DNA of 64,000 nucleotides. Source: Sphingomonas metalli. Lineage in GTDB: Bacteria > Pseudomonadota > Alphaproteobacteria > Sphingomonadales > Sphingomonadaceae. The translations under genes and the position numbers were made by a program. The notes beneath the pieces were generated by a model, which saw nothing but the letters and a program-made list of their open reading frames with translations, did no database searches and was not told the DNA's origin. The stretch is taken from the NCBI RefSeq assembly GCF_014641735.1, contig NZ_BMIH01000002.1, positions 124,001 to 188,000 on the forward strand, written 5' to 3'. The stretch's first letter is position 1; every line of letters begins with the position of its first letter. Below are positions 1 through 7,885 of this stretch, piece after piece.

Positions 1-1257
1 GCCGAGGGTGTCGTTCACTGCGTGGAAGCGGTCGAGATCGAGCGACAGAACCGCCGCCTGGCCGCCCGTACGCCGGACGCGGGCGCTCACCTGGTCCAGC
101 GTCTCGCGCAGCGATACGCGGTTCGGCAGTCCGGTCAGCGGATCGTGGAAGGCGAGATGGGCGATCCGTTGCTCGCGCTCCGCGATTCCTGCCGCCATCC
201 GGTTGAAGCTGGCGGCCAGTCGCCCGATCTCGTCGCGGCCGGACACCTGGACGACCGTGGGTGCGCCCTCCTCGAGCTGTTGCGCGGCGCGATCGAGCGC
301 GGCGATCGGCCGGGCGATGTTCCGCGCGAGCCGTCGGCTGCCCGCCATCACCAGCAACAAGCCGGCCAATCCCGCCAGCCCGATGCCGAGTTGCAGAGGA
401 CGATAGGGCGCCATGGCGAGGCCATAGGGATAGCGGATCAGCAGTGCCGCCTGCGGCTTGGCGCCGATGCCGGCGAGCGGGCGGGCGATCGCGAGGGCGT
501 CGCCGTCGGGCAGGTCGAGCAGGGCCGGCGCCGAGTGCCGGTCGCCCTTGCCGTCCGGCGCTCCGCCCAGCGCCTCCAGGGCGTCGGACGGCGGCACGGC
601 GCCGTCGATCGACACCCAGCGCCCGTCGTCCGCCCGGCGCAGCATCGTCGCGATCAGCGGAATCGCCGACAGTTTCTCGAGATTGCGCATCTCCGCCGCG
701 TCGAGCGGGACGGCGAAGACGACCCAGCCGATCTCGGTCGGGGCGAGCACCGGCGACAGGACGAGGCGATAGACGGTGCTGCCCGCCAGGATCACCACGT
801 CGCGACGGCCCGGTGCCATGGCGAAGGGCACGTCCGCCGCGACCCGGGCGACGCTGGCGGTGCCGCCGATGACCCCGCCGTCCAGATCGACGAACATCGC
901 GATCGGCACGCCCGCGCGCTGCCGCAGACTGACCAGCGCGGAGGCGATGGTCGAGCGGTCGCCGCTCGCGGCGGCGCTGCGGAAACCGAAATCGCGCGAG
1001 AGCACGTCGGCCGCGCTGCGCAGCGACTGTTCGCGCAGCGACCACAGACGGTCGTAGACCGCACCGCTCGCCACCAGCTCGGCGGCGACGGTCGTGCGTG
1101 CATTGCGGCTGACGACGACCTGCGCGACCAGGGCGATCCCGATCAGCGCCACCGCGAACAGCGCCGCGTATAGCGTCGCCAGTCGCGTGCGCAGCGAACC
1201 GAAACGGAAGCTGCGGAGGCGTCCGCCGGTCTGGGCGAGGACTTCGGATACCGTCAT
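1..1257 (-). CDS. Membrane-bound HAMP-GGDEF signalling protein (3' end beyond window)
   Basis: The gene reads leftward from ATG at 1257 and runs off the window edge, so about 419 N-terminal residues are visible. A transmembrane helix lies near residues 20-45, then an extracytoplasmic sensor region of about 230 residues, a second helix near 289-307, a HAMP-like linker (IARPIAALD, RDEIGRLAASFNRMA) and the start of a GGDEF domain (FHDPLTGLPNR, then LSLDLDRFHAVNDTLG). The FHDPLTGLPNR opening is typical of GGDEF-EAL proteins, but the catalytic motifs and any EAL domain lie outside, so whether it makes or degrades cyclic di-GMP cannot be read. Its start lies 1 nt past the cupredoxin stop (TGAGATG), so the two are probably translationally coupled. 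Confidence 0.88.
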   Translation of the reverse strand, partial: MTVSEVLAQTGGRLRSFRFGSLRTRLATLYAALFAVALIGIALVAQVVVSRNARTTVAAELVASGAVYDRLWSLREQSLRSAADVLSRDFGFRSAAASGDRSTIASALVSLRQRAGVPIAMFVDLDGGVIGGTASVARVAADVPFAMAPGRRDVVILAGSTVYRLVLSPVLAPTEIGWVVFAVPLDAAEMRNLEKLSAIPLIATMLRRADDGRWVSIDGAVPPSDALEALGGAPDGKGDRHSAPALLDLPDGDALAIARPLAGIGAKPQAALLIRYPYGLAMAPYRPLQLGIGLAGLAGLLLVMAGSRRLARNIARPIAALDRAAQQLEEGAPTVVQVSGRDEIGRLAASFNRMAAGIAEREQRIAHLAFHDPLTGLPNRVSLRETLDQVSARVRRTGGQAAVLSLDLDRFHAVNDTLG

Positions 1258-1258
1258 C

Positions 1259-1849
1259 TCAGTGCCGGACGGTGAGCGTGGTGGACAGGCCGGACGCGCC
1301 GATCTGCGCCGTTTGCGAGAGCGTGTTGCCCGGCGCGCGGATCGATGGATGCCAGACCTGCACCGTCACCCGCCCCGCCGGCACATCGGCGAAGCGGGCA
1401 TAGCCTGCGCCGTCCGACTGGATGGCGAATGGCGTCGCGGTGACGACGACGAAGCCGCTCATCGTGTCGTGGATGTTGCAGCCCAGCGCGACCACGCCCG
1501 GCTGGTCGAAGGTCACCGTGCGGCTGTCCTCGCGTCCGTACAGCTTGAGGTCGAACTTCTTGGGCCGGGAGAAGGAATAGACGTGATGGCGCACCTTGTC
1601 GCGATTCGGGAAGGCGACGGTCGCGCCGACGGGCACGATCAGGACATGCGGCTGGAACTGGATGTCACGCTGCTCGACCGCATAGGTGCCGCGCGGAACG
1701 GGTGCGGCAACGCCCGGCGCGGTCACGGTGACCACCGCTCCGGACAGGGGCGCGCCATCAGCCCCGCGCACCGTGATGGCGACGGGCGCGGCGGCGGCCG
1801 CAGTGGCGAGAGAACAGGCGAGCGTCGCGCCCAGCAACCGGCAGATCAT
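1259..1849 (-). CDS. Periplasmic cupredoxin-like protein (methylamine utilization-type plastocyanin)
   Basis: 196 residues with a Sec signal peptide (about 1-20, AAAAAP cleavage region). A beta-sandwich copper domain is indicated by His88 or His89 (RHHVYSF), Cys124, His127 and Met130 (GCNIHDTM), the full ligand set of a type 1 copper site. A carboxypeptidase-regulatory-like stretch (GYARFADVPAGRVTVQVWHPS) follows. It probably binds copper in the periplasm and may carry electrons or act as the sensing partner of the coupled GGDEF protein. It is divergent from the DUF3034 gene with only 79 bp between the starts, so one short region should drive both sides. Function beyond copper binding is inferred. 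Confidence 0.85.
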   Translation of the reverse strand: MICRLLGATLACSLATAAAAAPVAITVRGADGAPLSGAVVTVTAPGVAAPVPRGTYAVEQRDIQFQPHVLIVPVGATVAFPNRDKVRHHVYSFSRPKKFDLKLYGREDSRTVTFDQPGVVALGCNIHDTMSGFVVVTATPFAIQSDGAGYARFADVPAGRVTVQVWHPSIRAPGNTLSQTAQIGASGLSTTLTVRH

Positions 1850-1928
1850 GGCACGTTCCGTAACCCGGGCCCGATTGCCGCATCGTAAATCCCGCCTTTA
1901 CGCGGCATCAACCACGACGATCTATCCG

Positions 1929-2804
1929 ATGCGGATGCGACTGTTCTGCTTGGCGATTTTGAGCCTGTGCCTGCCCGCCTCCCCCATCCTTGCGGCCGAA
2001 TACCGATCGGGCGGCAAGCTGCTGCTGACCGACGGGATATCGACCGTCGAGGGCGCGGGTGGCGGCGGCATCGCCAGCTGGGCTACGATCGCCGGGCAGG
2101 AAACCGACGCCGGTATCGGCGGGGCGGCGCATGCGACGCTGGTGGCGCTGCCGGCCTTCACCCTGACCGCATTGGGCGCCTCGATCGGCCTGCGCGACCG
2201 CGTCGAGCTCTCCTATGGCCGCCAGCGTTTCGATACGCGTGCCGCCGGCGCCGCGCTCGGTCTCGGCCGCGGCTTCACCTTCGGACAGGACATCGTCGGC
2301 GCCAAGCTGCGCCTCGTGGGCGATGCGGTGTACGACCAGGATCGCTGGCTGCCGCAGATCAGCGTCGGCATCCAGTACAAGCGCGCGAACCAGGACACGG
2401 TCGTCCGGGCGGTCGGCGCTGCGCAGAGCCGCGGCACCGACCTCTATGTCGCCGCGACCAAGCTGCTGCTGGCGGAGGGTCTGGTCCTGAACGGCACACT
2501 GCGCTGGACCAAGGCCAATCAGCTCGGGCTGCTGGGCTTCGGCGGTGACGGCCGTCGCGGCCGCAGCGTCCAGTTCGAGGGGTCGGCGGCCAAGCTGCTC
2601 AGCTCCCGGCTGGTGGTCGGGGCGGAGTTCCGGTCGAAGCCCGACAATCTCCGCTTCGCTCGGGAAGACCATGCGTTCGACCTGTTCGCAGCCTGGGCGA
2701 TCGCGCGGCACCTGACCGTCACCGCCGCCTATGCCGACCTTGGCAGCATCGCGACCGTCCGGCGCCAGCGCGGACCGTTCCTGTCCCTTCGCACCGCCTT
2801 CTGA
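1929..2804 (+). CDS. DUF3034 family outer-membrane-like protein
   Basis: 291 residues from ATG 1929. The reading frame is open further upstream, but this ATG gives a clean signal peptide (MRMRLFCLAILSLCL...ILAAEY). The mature part is an alternating beta-rich sequence that begins GGKLLLTDGISTVEGAGGGG and ends with an aromatic residue (LSLRTAF), as beta-barrel outer membrane proteins often do. It matches what I know of DUF3034. No enzyme motif is visible. Transcribed away from the cupredoxin/GGDEF pair and followed 13 bp later by a truncated globin, it looks like part of one metal or redox-linked envelope locus. Confidence 0.82.
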   Translation: MRMRLFCLAILSLCLPASPILAAEYRSGGKLLLTDGISTVEGAGGGGIASWATIAGQETDAGIGGAAHATLVALPAFTLTALGASIGLRDRVELSYGRQRFDTRAAGAALGLGRGFTFGQDIVGAKLRLVGDAVYDQDRWLPQISVGIQYKRANQDTVVRAVGAAQSRGTDLYVAATKLLLAEGLVLNGTLRWTKANQLGLLGFGGDGRRGRSVQFEGSAAKLLSSRLVVGAEFRSKPDNLRFAREDHAFDLFAAWAIARHLTVTAAYADLGSIATVRRQRGPFLSLRTAF

Positions 2805-2817
2805 AAGTCAGACACCG

Positions 2818-3282
2818 ATGATCCTCACCCTCGCCCTGTCGCTGGCTCTCCAGACGCCGCCCGGCGAAGAGTCGGTCGCGCCCTATGCCCGGAGCGACGC
2901 CAATGCCGGCGCCACTCCCTTTCCCGACGACCGGCTGTGGCGGACCTTCGGCGCAGCGCCGGGTGTCGCGCGGATCGTCGACCGGTTGGTCGAGCTCAAC
3001 CAGAACGATCCCCGTATTGCCGACATCTTCAAGGGACAGGATCTGGTGCGCCTTCGCCGCGTGCTCAAGGAACAGTTCTGCTACATCCTTGGCGGTGGCT
3101 GCACCTATAGCGGACGCGACATGAAGGCGGCCCATCACAATATGGGGCTCCAGACCGCGGACATGGCGGCGCTGGTCGAAAATCTGCAGCGCGCGATGCG
3201 CGAATCCGGCGTGCCGTTCGCGGCGCAGAACCAGCTCCTCGCCAAACTGGCCCCGATGAAGCGCGTCGTCGTGACCCGCTGA
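2818..3282 (+). CDS. Group 1 truncated hemoglobin, probably exported
   Basis: 154 residues from ATG 2818. The globin core spans about residues 38-150: the helix B/E region (LVELNQNDPRIADIF), then LKEQFCYILGGGCTYSGRDMK and the proximal-helix signature AHHNMGL, in which His106 should be the heme ligand. An N-terminal hydrophobic run (MILTLALSLALQ) suggests export or membrane association, unlike most cytosolic truncated globins. It probably binds O2 or NO. The position 13 bp after the DUF3034 gene suggests co-transcription. The Cys pair at about 88 and 95 could form a disulfide if the protein is periplasmic; that is inference. Confidence 0.85.
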   Translation: MILTLALSLALQTPPGEESVAPYARSDANAGATPFPDDRLWRTFGAAPGVARIVDRLVELNQNDPRIADIFKGQDLVRLRRVLKEQFCYILGGGCTYSGRDMKAAHHNMGLQTADMAALVENLQRAMRESGVPFAAQNQLLAKLAPMKRVVVTR

Positions 3283-3319
3283 AGCGACCGGCTTGCCCCG
3301 GATCGATCGGGGCGGCACG

Positions 3320-4027
3320 ATGGTCGCCATGCTCCCGATCGCCCGCCGCTCCCTGCTGACCGTCGCGGCGCTGTGCGGCATCGGCGCCGCCCGGCGGAGT
3401 GCAGCGGCGCAGAGCGATGCCGACTTCGCGAACCTGGCCCGCTACGCGGACGACAATCGTCGGCTGATCGCCGCCGGTCACCATGGCGGGATCGTCTTTC
3501 TCGGCGACTCGATCACCGAGGGCTGGGGCGCGCTGCGCCCTGCCGTCTTCGGCGCGAACCGGATCAACCGCGGCATCAGCGGACAGACCAGCGCCCAGAT
3601 GCTCGTGCGCATGATGCCGGACGTCGTCGCGCTCAGGCCGCAGGCGCTGCATCTGATGGCGGGCACCAACGATGTCGGCGCCTTCGGTCCGGACGCGCCG
3701 GATCGGCTCGCGGCGAACCTGACCGCGATCTGCCAGATCGCCCATGCGAACGGCATCGCCGTCCTGCTCGCATCGGTTCCGCCGACCGACGCGCTGCCAT
3801 GGCAGCCGGGGCTGGAGACCGTCGGGCCCATCCGCCGGATCAACCGCTGGATCGCTGCCGAGGCGCCGCGCCTCGCCGCCCGCATGATCGACTACACGCC
3901 CGTATTGGCCACCCCGGCAGGCGCGATGCGGCCGGGCATGGCGGGCGACGGCGTCCATCCCACGGCCGATGGTTTCGCGGCGATGGAGACGGTGCTGCTA
4001 CCGGTGCTGCGCGAGCTGGGCCTGTAG
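3320..4027 (+). CDS. SGNH/GDSL family hydrolase, exported
   Basis: 235 residues from ATG 3320; an upstream ATG at 3293 would put nine unlikely residues before the signal sequence. After an N-terminal ARRSLL...AALCGIGAARR signal with twin arginine, all SGNH blocks are present: Ser64 in FLGDSITEG, Gly in GISGQTS, Asn117 in GTNDVG, and Asp210/His213 in DGVHPTADGF. It should hydrolyse ester bonds of lipids, acyl-thioesters or acetylated sugars; the substrate cannot be told. It follows the truncated globin by about 37 bp on the same strand. An alternative start at ATG 3329 changes only three residues. Confidence 0.85.
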   Translation: MVAMLPIARRSLLTVAALCGIGAARRSAAAQSDADFANLARYADDNRRLIAAGHHGGIVFLGDSITEGWGALRPAVFGANRINRGISGQTSAQMLVRMMPDVVALRPQALHLMAGTNDVGAFGPDAPDRLAANLTAICQIAHANGIAVLLASVPPTDALPWQPGLETVGPIRRINRWIAAEAPRLAARMIDYTPVLATPAGAMRPGMAGDGVHPTADGFAAMETVLLPVLRELGL

Positions 4028-4078
4028 CGCACGGCTGCGAGTTGACCGCGCGCAGCGCATCGCCCAAGCGCCGGGACC

Positions 4079-4714
4079 ATGTTCGAGACGATCATCGCCG
4101 CGCTGGCCAATTTCATCATCGGGATCATCGCGTCGGGGGGCTATCTCGGCATCGCGCTGCTGATGGCGATCGAAAGCGCCTGCATCCCGCTGCCGTCCGA
4201 GATCATCATGCCGTTCGCCGGCTATCTCGTATCGACGGGACGGTTCGACCTGTTCCTCGCCGCCACGGCCGGCGCGCTGGGGTGCAATCTGGGCTCGGTC
4301 GTCGCCTATGAGATCGGCAAGCGCGGGGGGCGCCCGGTGGCGGAACGCTGGGGCAAGTACCTGCTGATCGGCGCCGACGAACTCGATGCGGCGGACCGCT
4401 TCTTCGCGCGATGGGGGAATCTGGCGGTCCTGATCGGACGCTTGCTGCCGGTCATCCGCACCTTCATCGCCTTTCCCGCCGGTGTGGCGCGGATGCCGCT
4501 CGTCCCCTTTCATCTCTATACGTTCCTCGGCTCCTGGCCCTTCTGCCTGGGACTGGCGTGGATCGGCATGACGCTGGGCGACAGGTGGAACAGCGATCCG
4601 CGGCTCAAAGCCTTCTTCCATCAGGCGGATCTGGCGATCGGGCTGGTGCTGGTGGCGGCGATCGGCGTCTATGTCTGGCATCGGGTACGCGGGATCAGGC
4701 GGAACCGCGGCTGA
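4079..4714 (+). CDS. DedA family inner membrane protein
   Basis: 211 residues, the usual DedA length. The signature elements are visible: Glu32 and Glu41 in AIESACIPLPSEIIMPFAGYL, and GRLLPVIRTFIAFPAG with Arg121, Arg128 and the PAG turn at 134-136. Re-entrant and transmembrane helices alternate with short loops. DedA proteins act in the inner membrane as proton-motive-force-dependent lipid carriers (undecaprenyl phosphate or phospholipid flipping). It is a single gene after the GDSL hydrolase (51 bp gap), and its 3' end overlaps the convergent membrane gene by 20 bp. Which DedA subgroup it belongs to cannot be decided from sequence alone. Confidence 0.92.
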   Translation: MFETIIAALANFIIGIIASGGYLGIALLMAIESACIPLPSEIIMPFAGYLVSTGRFDLFLAATAGALGCNLGSVVAYEIGKRGGRPVAERWGKYLLIGADELDAADRFFARWGNLAVLIGRLLPVIRTFIAFPAGVARMPLVPFHLYTFLGSWPFCLGLAWIGMTLGDRWNSDPRLKAFFHQADLAIGLVLVAAIGVYVWHRVRGIRRNRG

Positions 4715-6110
4715 TCGCGCGGGTCTTCCCGATCACGAAGGCGAGAAGGGGCAAGGCCAGGACGAGATAGAGCGCCAGCCCGTGCCACGTCGTCCAGCCC
4801 CACCATTCGCTGGGAACGGTGCGCAGGTCGCCCCGGCTGAAGCGCAGCTCGTACACCGCCGACCAGAGCGGCCAGCGATATTCGGGCGGCGCGAAGATCT
4901 CGGCTGCCGCGACCATCAGGTTGATGACCATCGACAGGCATAGCAGCACGATCGCGCTCGAACGGGCCCAGCCGCCTTCCTGCCACACCCAGGCGAGCGG
5001 AAGCGCGGCGAAGCCGATCAGCGGCACGGCATGCCGCGGTCCGGTCGCATTGCCGCCGTCCCAATAGAAATACGCCGCGTTGACGAGCAGCACGACCGCG
5101 ATCGCAGCCGCCAGCATGGCGGCCAGGCTGCGGGTCCTGGCGCGCTCGCCCGCGATCGACAGCCCGAGCGGCGCGAGCACCACGACCGGCGCGACCCACA
5201 GCAATCCGCGCCGGTCACCAATCAGGATCTCCAGGAGCACCCTAGCGCGGGGCACACCCAATCCGAACAGGCCCTGCTTCATGCCGTCGAATCCCTGCAC
5301 CCCGGCATAGGCGATGCGGAACGGCTCGCCGAACGCCAGGAGGTTATAGGCAAGAAGCGGGAGCAGCGCTGCGGTTCCGGCCGCTGCGGCGAAGCCGAGC
5401 AGTCGCGCGCGATCGGGGTGGCGGCGCCACTGCCAGGCCGCCCAGACGGCGATGACGAGGCCGGCGAGCACGGCCTGATATTCGATCACCACCGCCCAGC
5501 CCAGCGCCGCGCCGGCCGCCACCGCCCAACCCGGTCGGGAACGGCGGAACCCGGCCACCGCGATGATATAGAGAGCGGCCACCGGAGCATGACCGGTGAT
5601 CGTGGTCGACCATCCCCAGACCGGCGTTCCCAGCGCATAGGCGATCGCCGCGAACAGCGCCGCCGCCGCGCTGCCGGTCAGCCCCAGCGCCATGTCCCAG
5701 AGCAGCACCGCGGCGATCGCCGTCAACAGGGCCGGCCCGGTCGCCACGGCCATACGCTGGCGCAGGCGCAGGAAGCGGCCGAGATGGGGATCGCCGAACA
5801 CATGCGGGACGGCCGAGGAACGCTCGCCGCCGGCCCAGGTCATGGCGGCGACGGCAGGCAGCGCCATCAACGTCATGCCCGGCGCCTTGTCGAGATAGGC
5901 ATGGCCGTCGAATTCGGCCTTGTCGATCGTCAGCGGCGCGAAGGAGTCGATCCGGGCGCTGCCGTCTTCGACCAGCGCGATCGCGGCGAACAGGCGGGTG
6001 GCGTTGTTGGGATTGAACTCCCATGAGCCGAACCATGCGATCGACAGCCACACGAGCAGGAACAAACCCGCCGGTATGGAACGGGGAACCGGTGCCGGAT
6101 TGCGCGTCAT
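4695..6110 (-). CDS. Polytopic membrane protein, glycosyltransferase family 39-like
   Basis: 471 residues with about ten to twelve hydrophobic helices. The first loop (about residues 25-75) is acidic and polar (SWEFNPNNATRLFAAIALVEDGSARIDSF, then FDGHAYLDKAPGM), a layout typical of polyprenyl-phosphate-dependent mannosyl/arabinosyltransferases of the ArnT/PMT type, in which an Asp in this loop is catalytic. It should act at the periplasmic face of the inner membrane. No partner gene points to a substrate. It stands alone, ends tail-to-tail with DedA, and has a purine-rich site (GGCAGGGAC) directly before its ATG at 6110. Confidence 0.7.
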   Translation of the reverse strand: MTRNPAPVPRSIPAGLFLLVWLSIAWFGSWEFNPNNATRLFAAIALVEDGSARIDSFAPLTIDKAEFDGHAYLDKAPGMTLMALPAVAAMTWAGGERSSAVPHVFGDPHLGRFLRLRQRMAVATGPALLTAIAAVLLWDMALGLTGSAAAALFAAIAYALGTPVWGWSTTITGHAPVAALYIIAVAGFRRSRPGWAVAAGAALGWAVVIEYQAVLAGLVIAVWAAWQWRRHPDRARLLGFAAAAGTAALLPLLAYNLLAFGEPFRIAYAGVQGFDGMKQGLFGLGVPRARVLLEILIGDRRGLLWVAPVVVLAPLGLSIAGERARTRSLAAMLAAAIAVVLLVNAAYFYWDGGNATGPRHAVPLIGFAALPLAWVWQEGGWARSSAIVLLCLSMVINLMVAAAEIFAPPEYRWPLWSAVYELRFSRGDLRTVPSEWWGWTTWHGLALYLVLALPLLAFVIGKTRAISRGSA

Positions 6111-6209
6111 GTCCCTGCCCCCGTCTGGTGGCAGATGCTGTAGACGAAGAGGGCGGCGGCGCGAAGTCGATTGGCTTTTCGTCTACTCTCCCGGCATTCG
6201 CCCCCGTCT

Positions 6210-6310
6210 GTCACCCCGGCGAAGGCCAGGGCCCGGCTGGGAAGGTCTTTGTAACGGCACTACACCTCACCAACGTCCCCATACTGGGCACTGGCCTGCG
6301 CGGGGGTGAC
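6210..6310. repeat. REP-like inverted pair, family A
   Basis: Left arm (6210-6245) starts GTCACCCCGGCGAAGGCC and right arm (about 6281-6310) is its reverse complement with changes, ending GGGGGTGAC. The arms are separated by about 35 bp. Same family as the pairs around 40142, 54540, 56144, 57511, 60621 and 61610. This pair fills most of the 256-bp gap between two gene starts and ends; no gene is seen there. Confidence 0.75.
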
Positions 6311-6366
6311 AAACGGGAAGCAGTCACCTCAGCGGCGACGATACCCCCCGGCACCAAACCCAGCCG

Positions 6367-6828
6367 TTATTGAGGGGCCCGCGCCTCTTCTTCCTTCCGG
6401 GCCTTGTTGACTGCCCGATTGGTGCGCGCGGCCTGGCCGAAGCAGCCGGTCGCCCCGCCCGCGCCCACCGGTGAGCAACTGCCGGTGCCGTTCACGCCGG
6501 TGCCGACGTCCAGCGTCTCCTGGGCCCGCGCCGCCCAGCTGCGGTTCTCGGGTGTGATCTCGAGGTTACGCAGCTCCTTGGGAACGCGGAACTGCTCGTC
6601 GGCATTGCGCCGCTCGCAGATCACGATCTCCTCGCCGTCGCTGTTCGTCGGGCACCGCTCGTTGCCGTAGAGGATCAGAACGCCGTTGACCGGTGCCCCC
6701 TTGCCGACGCCGGCCTGCTGCTGCACCGGCCGCGGCTTTTCCGCCCCGGGCAGCGCCGCCGCTTGCTGCTGCGCCGTCGCGGGCACCGCCGCGGCCATCA
6801 CGGCCATCATCGCCAGCGTCCTCACCAT
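6367..6828 (-). CDS. Small secreted protein of unknown function
   Basis: 153 residues from ATG 6828, chosen over GTG 6831 because a strong GAGGGAAGGGA ribosome site sits at the right distance. A signal peptide (MVRTLAMMAVMAAAVPATAQ) is followed by a Gln/Pro-rich linker and a conserved-looking core: NGVLILYGNERCPTNSDGEEIVICERR, then RVPKELRN, a four-cysteine pattern overall (CP, IC, SCSP, GCFG) and a basic tail. The fold is unknown to me; similar secreted proteins recur in sphingomonads. It is the last gene of the coq7 strand, 14 bp after coq7, so it may share that operon. Confidence 0.65.
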   Translation of the reverse strand: MVRTLAMMAVMAAAVPATAQQQAAALPGAEKPRPVQQQAGVGKGAPVNGVLILYGNERCPTNSDGEEIVICERRNADEQFRVPKELRNLEITPENRSWAARAQETLDVGTGVNGTGSCSPVGAGGATGCFGQAARTNRAVNKARKEEEARAPQ

Positions 6829-6842
6829 CACAGTCCCTTCCC

Positions 6843-7391
6843 TCAGATTCGTTTGGCGGCCGCGATCGCGACCTTGCAGCCCAGCCGGATCACACCGGAC
6901 AAGATCGGATAGCCGAAGGCGTTCTCCGCACCCGAAGCCAAAGCGTGGTCGCGATGCTCCAGTTCCTCCGCCTGGAAATCGGCGATCGCTGCGGACAGTT
7001 CCGGATCGCTGTCGCCGAGCGTCTCGAGCTGCTCGGCATAGTGCTTGTCGATCTCGGTTTCGACTGCGGCGGTACAGGCCATGGCGGCGTCCGGGCCGAG
7101 CGCCGCGGTAACGGCGCCCAGCGCGAAGCCGGCGACGTTCCAGAATGGCTGGAGCAGCGTCGGCCGCACGCCCCGCTCGACGATCATCCGGTCGAAGAAG
7201 GCGCGATGCCGCTCTTCCTGCGCGGCCATATGATGGATCGCGCGCGAGGCCGGATGACGATCGCCGAGCACCGCCAGCTGACCGGCATAGATCCGGGTGG
7301 CGCCATATTCGCCGGCCTGATCGACGCGGATCATCGCATCGGTCGATCGGGCCTCGCCGTCTCGTCGGTCGCCGGGTCGCCAGCCGCTCAT
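6843..7391 (-). CDS. coq7: Demethoxyubiquinone hydroxylase (Coq7 family)
   Basis: 182 residues from ATG 7391, which overlaps the dsbB stop as ATGA; the frame is open upstream, but that part is dsbB in another frame. It is a diiron hydroxylase acting late in aerobic ubiquinone synthesis. Candidate ligands are visible: Glu28 (QAGEYGA), Glu59/His62 (QEERHRAFF), Glu111 (VETEIDKHY) and Glu143/His146 (EELEHRDHA). It is a peripheral membrane enzyme. The two-helix-bundle length matches bacterial COQ7 proteins. It is downstream in the chain ctpA-dsbB-coq7, whose members overlap by 4 bp, so its expression should follow that operon. Confidence 0.92.
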   Translation of the reverse strand: MSGWRPGDRRDGEARSTDAMIRVDQAGEYGATRIYAGQLAVLGDRHPASRAIHHMAAQEERHRAFFDRMIVERGVRPTLLQPFWNVAGFALGAVTAALGPDAAMACTAAVETEIDKHYAEQLETLGDSDPELSAAIADFQAEELEHRDHALASGAENAFGYPILSGVIRLGCKVAIAAAKRI

Positions 7392-7885
7392 CGCACGCTC
7401 CTCGTCAGGGTCAGGAGGAAGATGGTGGCTGCCCCCGCCAGCGAGAAGATGGCGTTGAACCCCGCCAGCGAAATACCGGCCAGCGTCCACGGCGCACGAT
7501 CGCAGCGGACCAGCGGCGCGTGCATGATCGCATCGAGCCGCCCGGCCGCATCCAGCCCGCCGAGTTGCAGCGTGGAGGTGCAGGCCGTGAAGCCCGGCCA
7601 CCAGCCATATTCGACCCCGGCATGCGCGATCCCGATCCCGCCCGACACGGCTATGGCCACGGCCGCGAGAAGGACGAGCGCCCGCCGAACCCCCGCTCCG
7701 GGCACGAAGAAGGCGAGGCCCGCAATGGCCAGCGCCGCGTAATGCGGCCAGCGCTGCCAATGGCAGAGCTGGCACGGATAGAGGCCGCCGAACAGCTGGG
7801 ATCCCCAGGCGCCCGCGAGCAGCGCGAGGGGCAGCCCAAAGGCGAGGACGTGCGCCGCCCCGAAGCGGCCGATGGCCGCCCTCAC
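7388..7885 (-). CDS. dsbB: Disulfide bond formation protein B
   Basis: 165 residues starting at GTG 7885, which overlaps the ctpA stop as GTGA. Four hydrophobic helices and both redox pairs of DsbB are visible: Cys38-Cys41 in YPCQLCHWQRW after helix 1, and Cys102 (FTACTST) with Cys128 (VRCDRAPW) in the second periplasmic loop. It reoxidises DsbA and passes electrons to ubiquinone, fitting its coupling to coq7, which helps make that quinone. No dsbA is in the window. The C-terminal end overlaps coq7 by 4 bp. Confidence 0.92.
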   Translation of the reverse strand: MRAAIGRFGAAHVLAFGLPLALLAGAWGSQLFGGLYPCQLCHWQRWPHYAALAIAGLAFFVPGAGVRRALVLLAAVAIAVSGGIGIAHAGVEYGWWPGFTACTSTLQLGGLDAAGRLDAIMHAPLVRCDRAPWTLAGISLAGFNAIFSLAGAATIFLLTLTRSVR

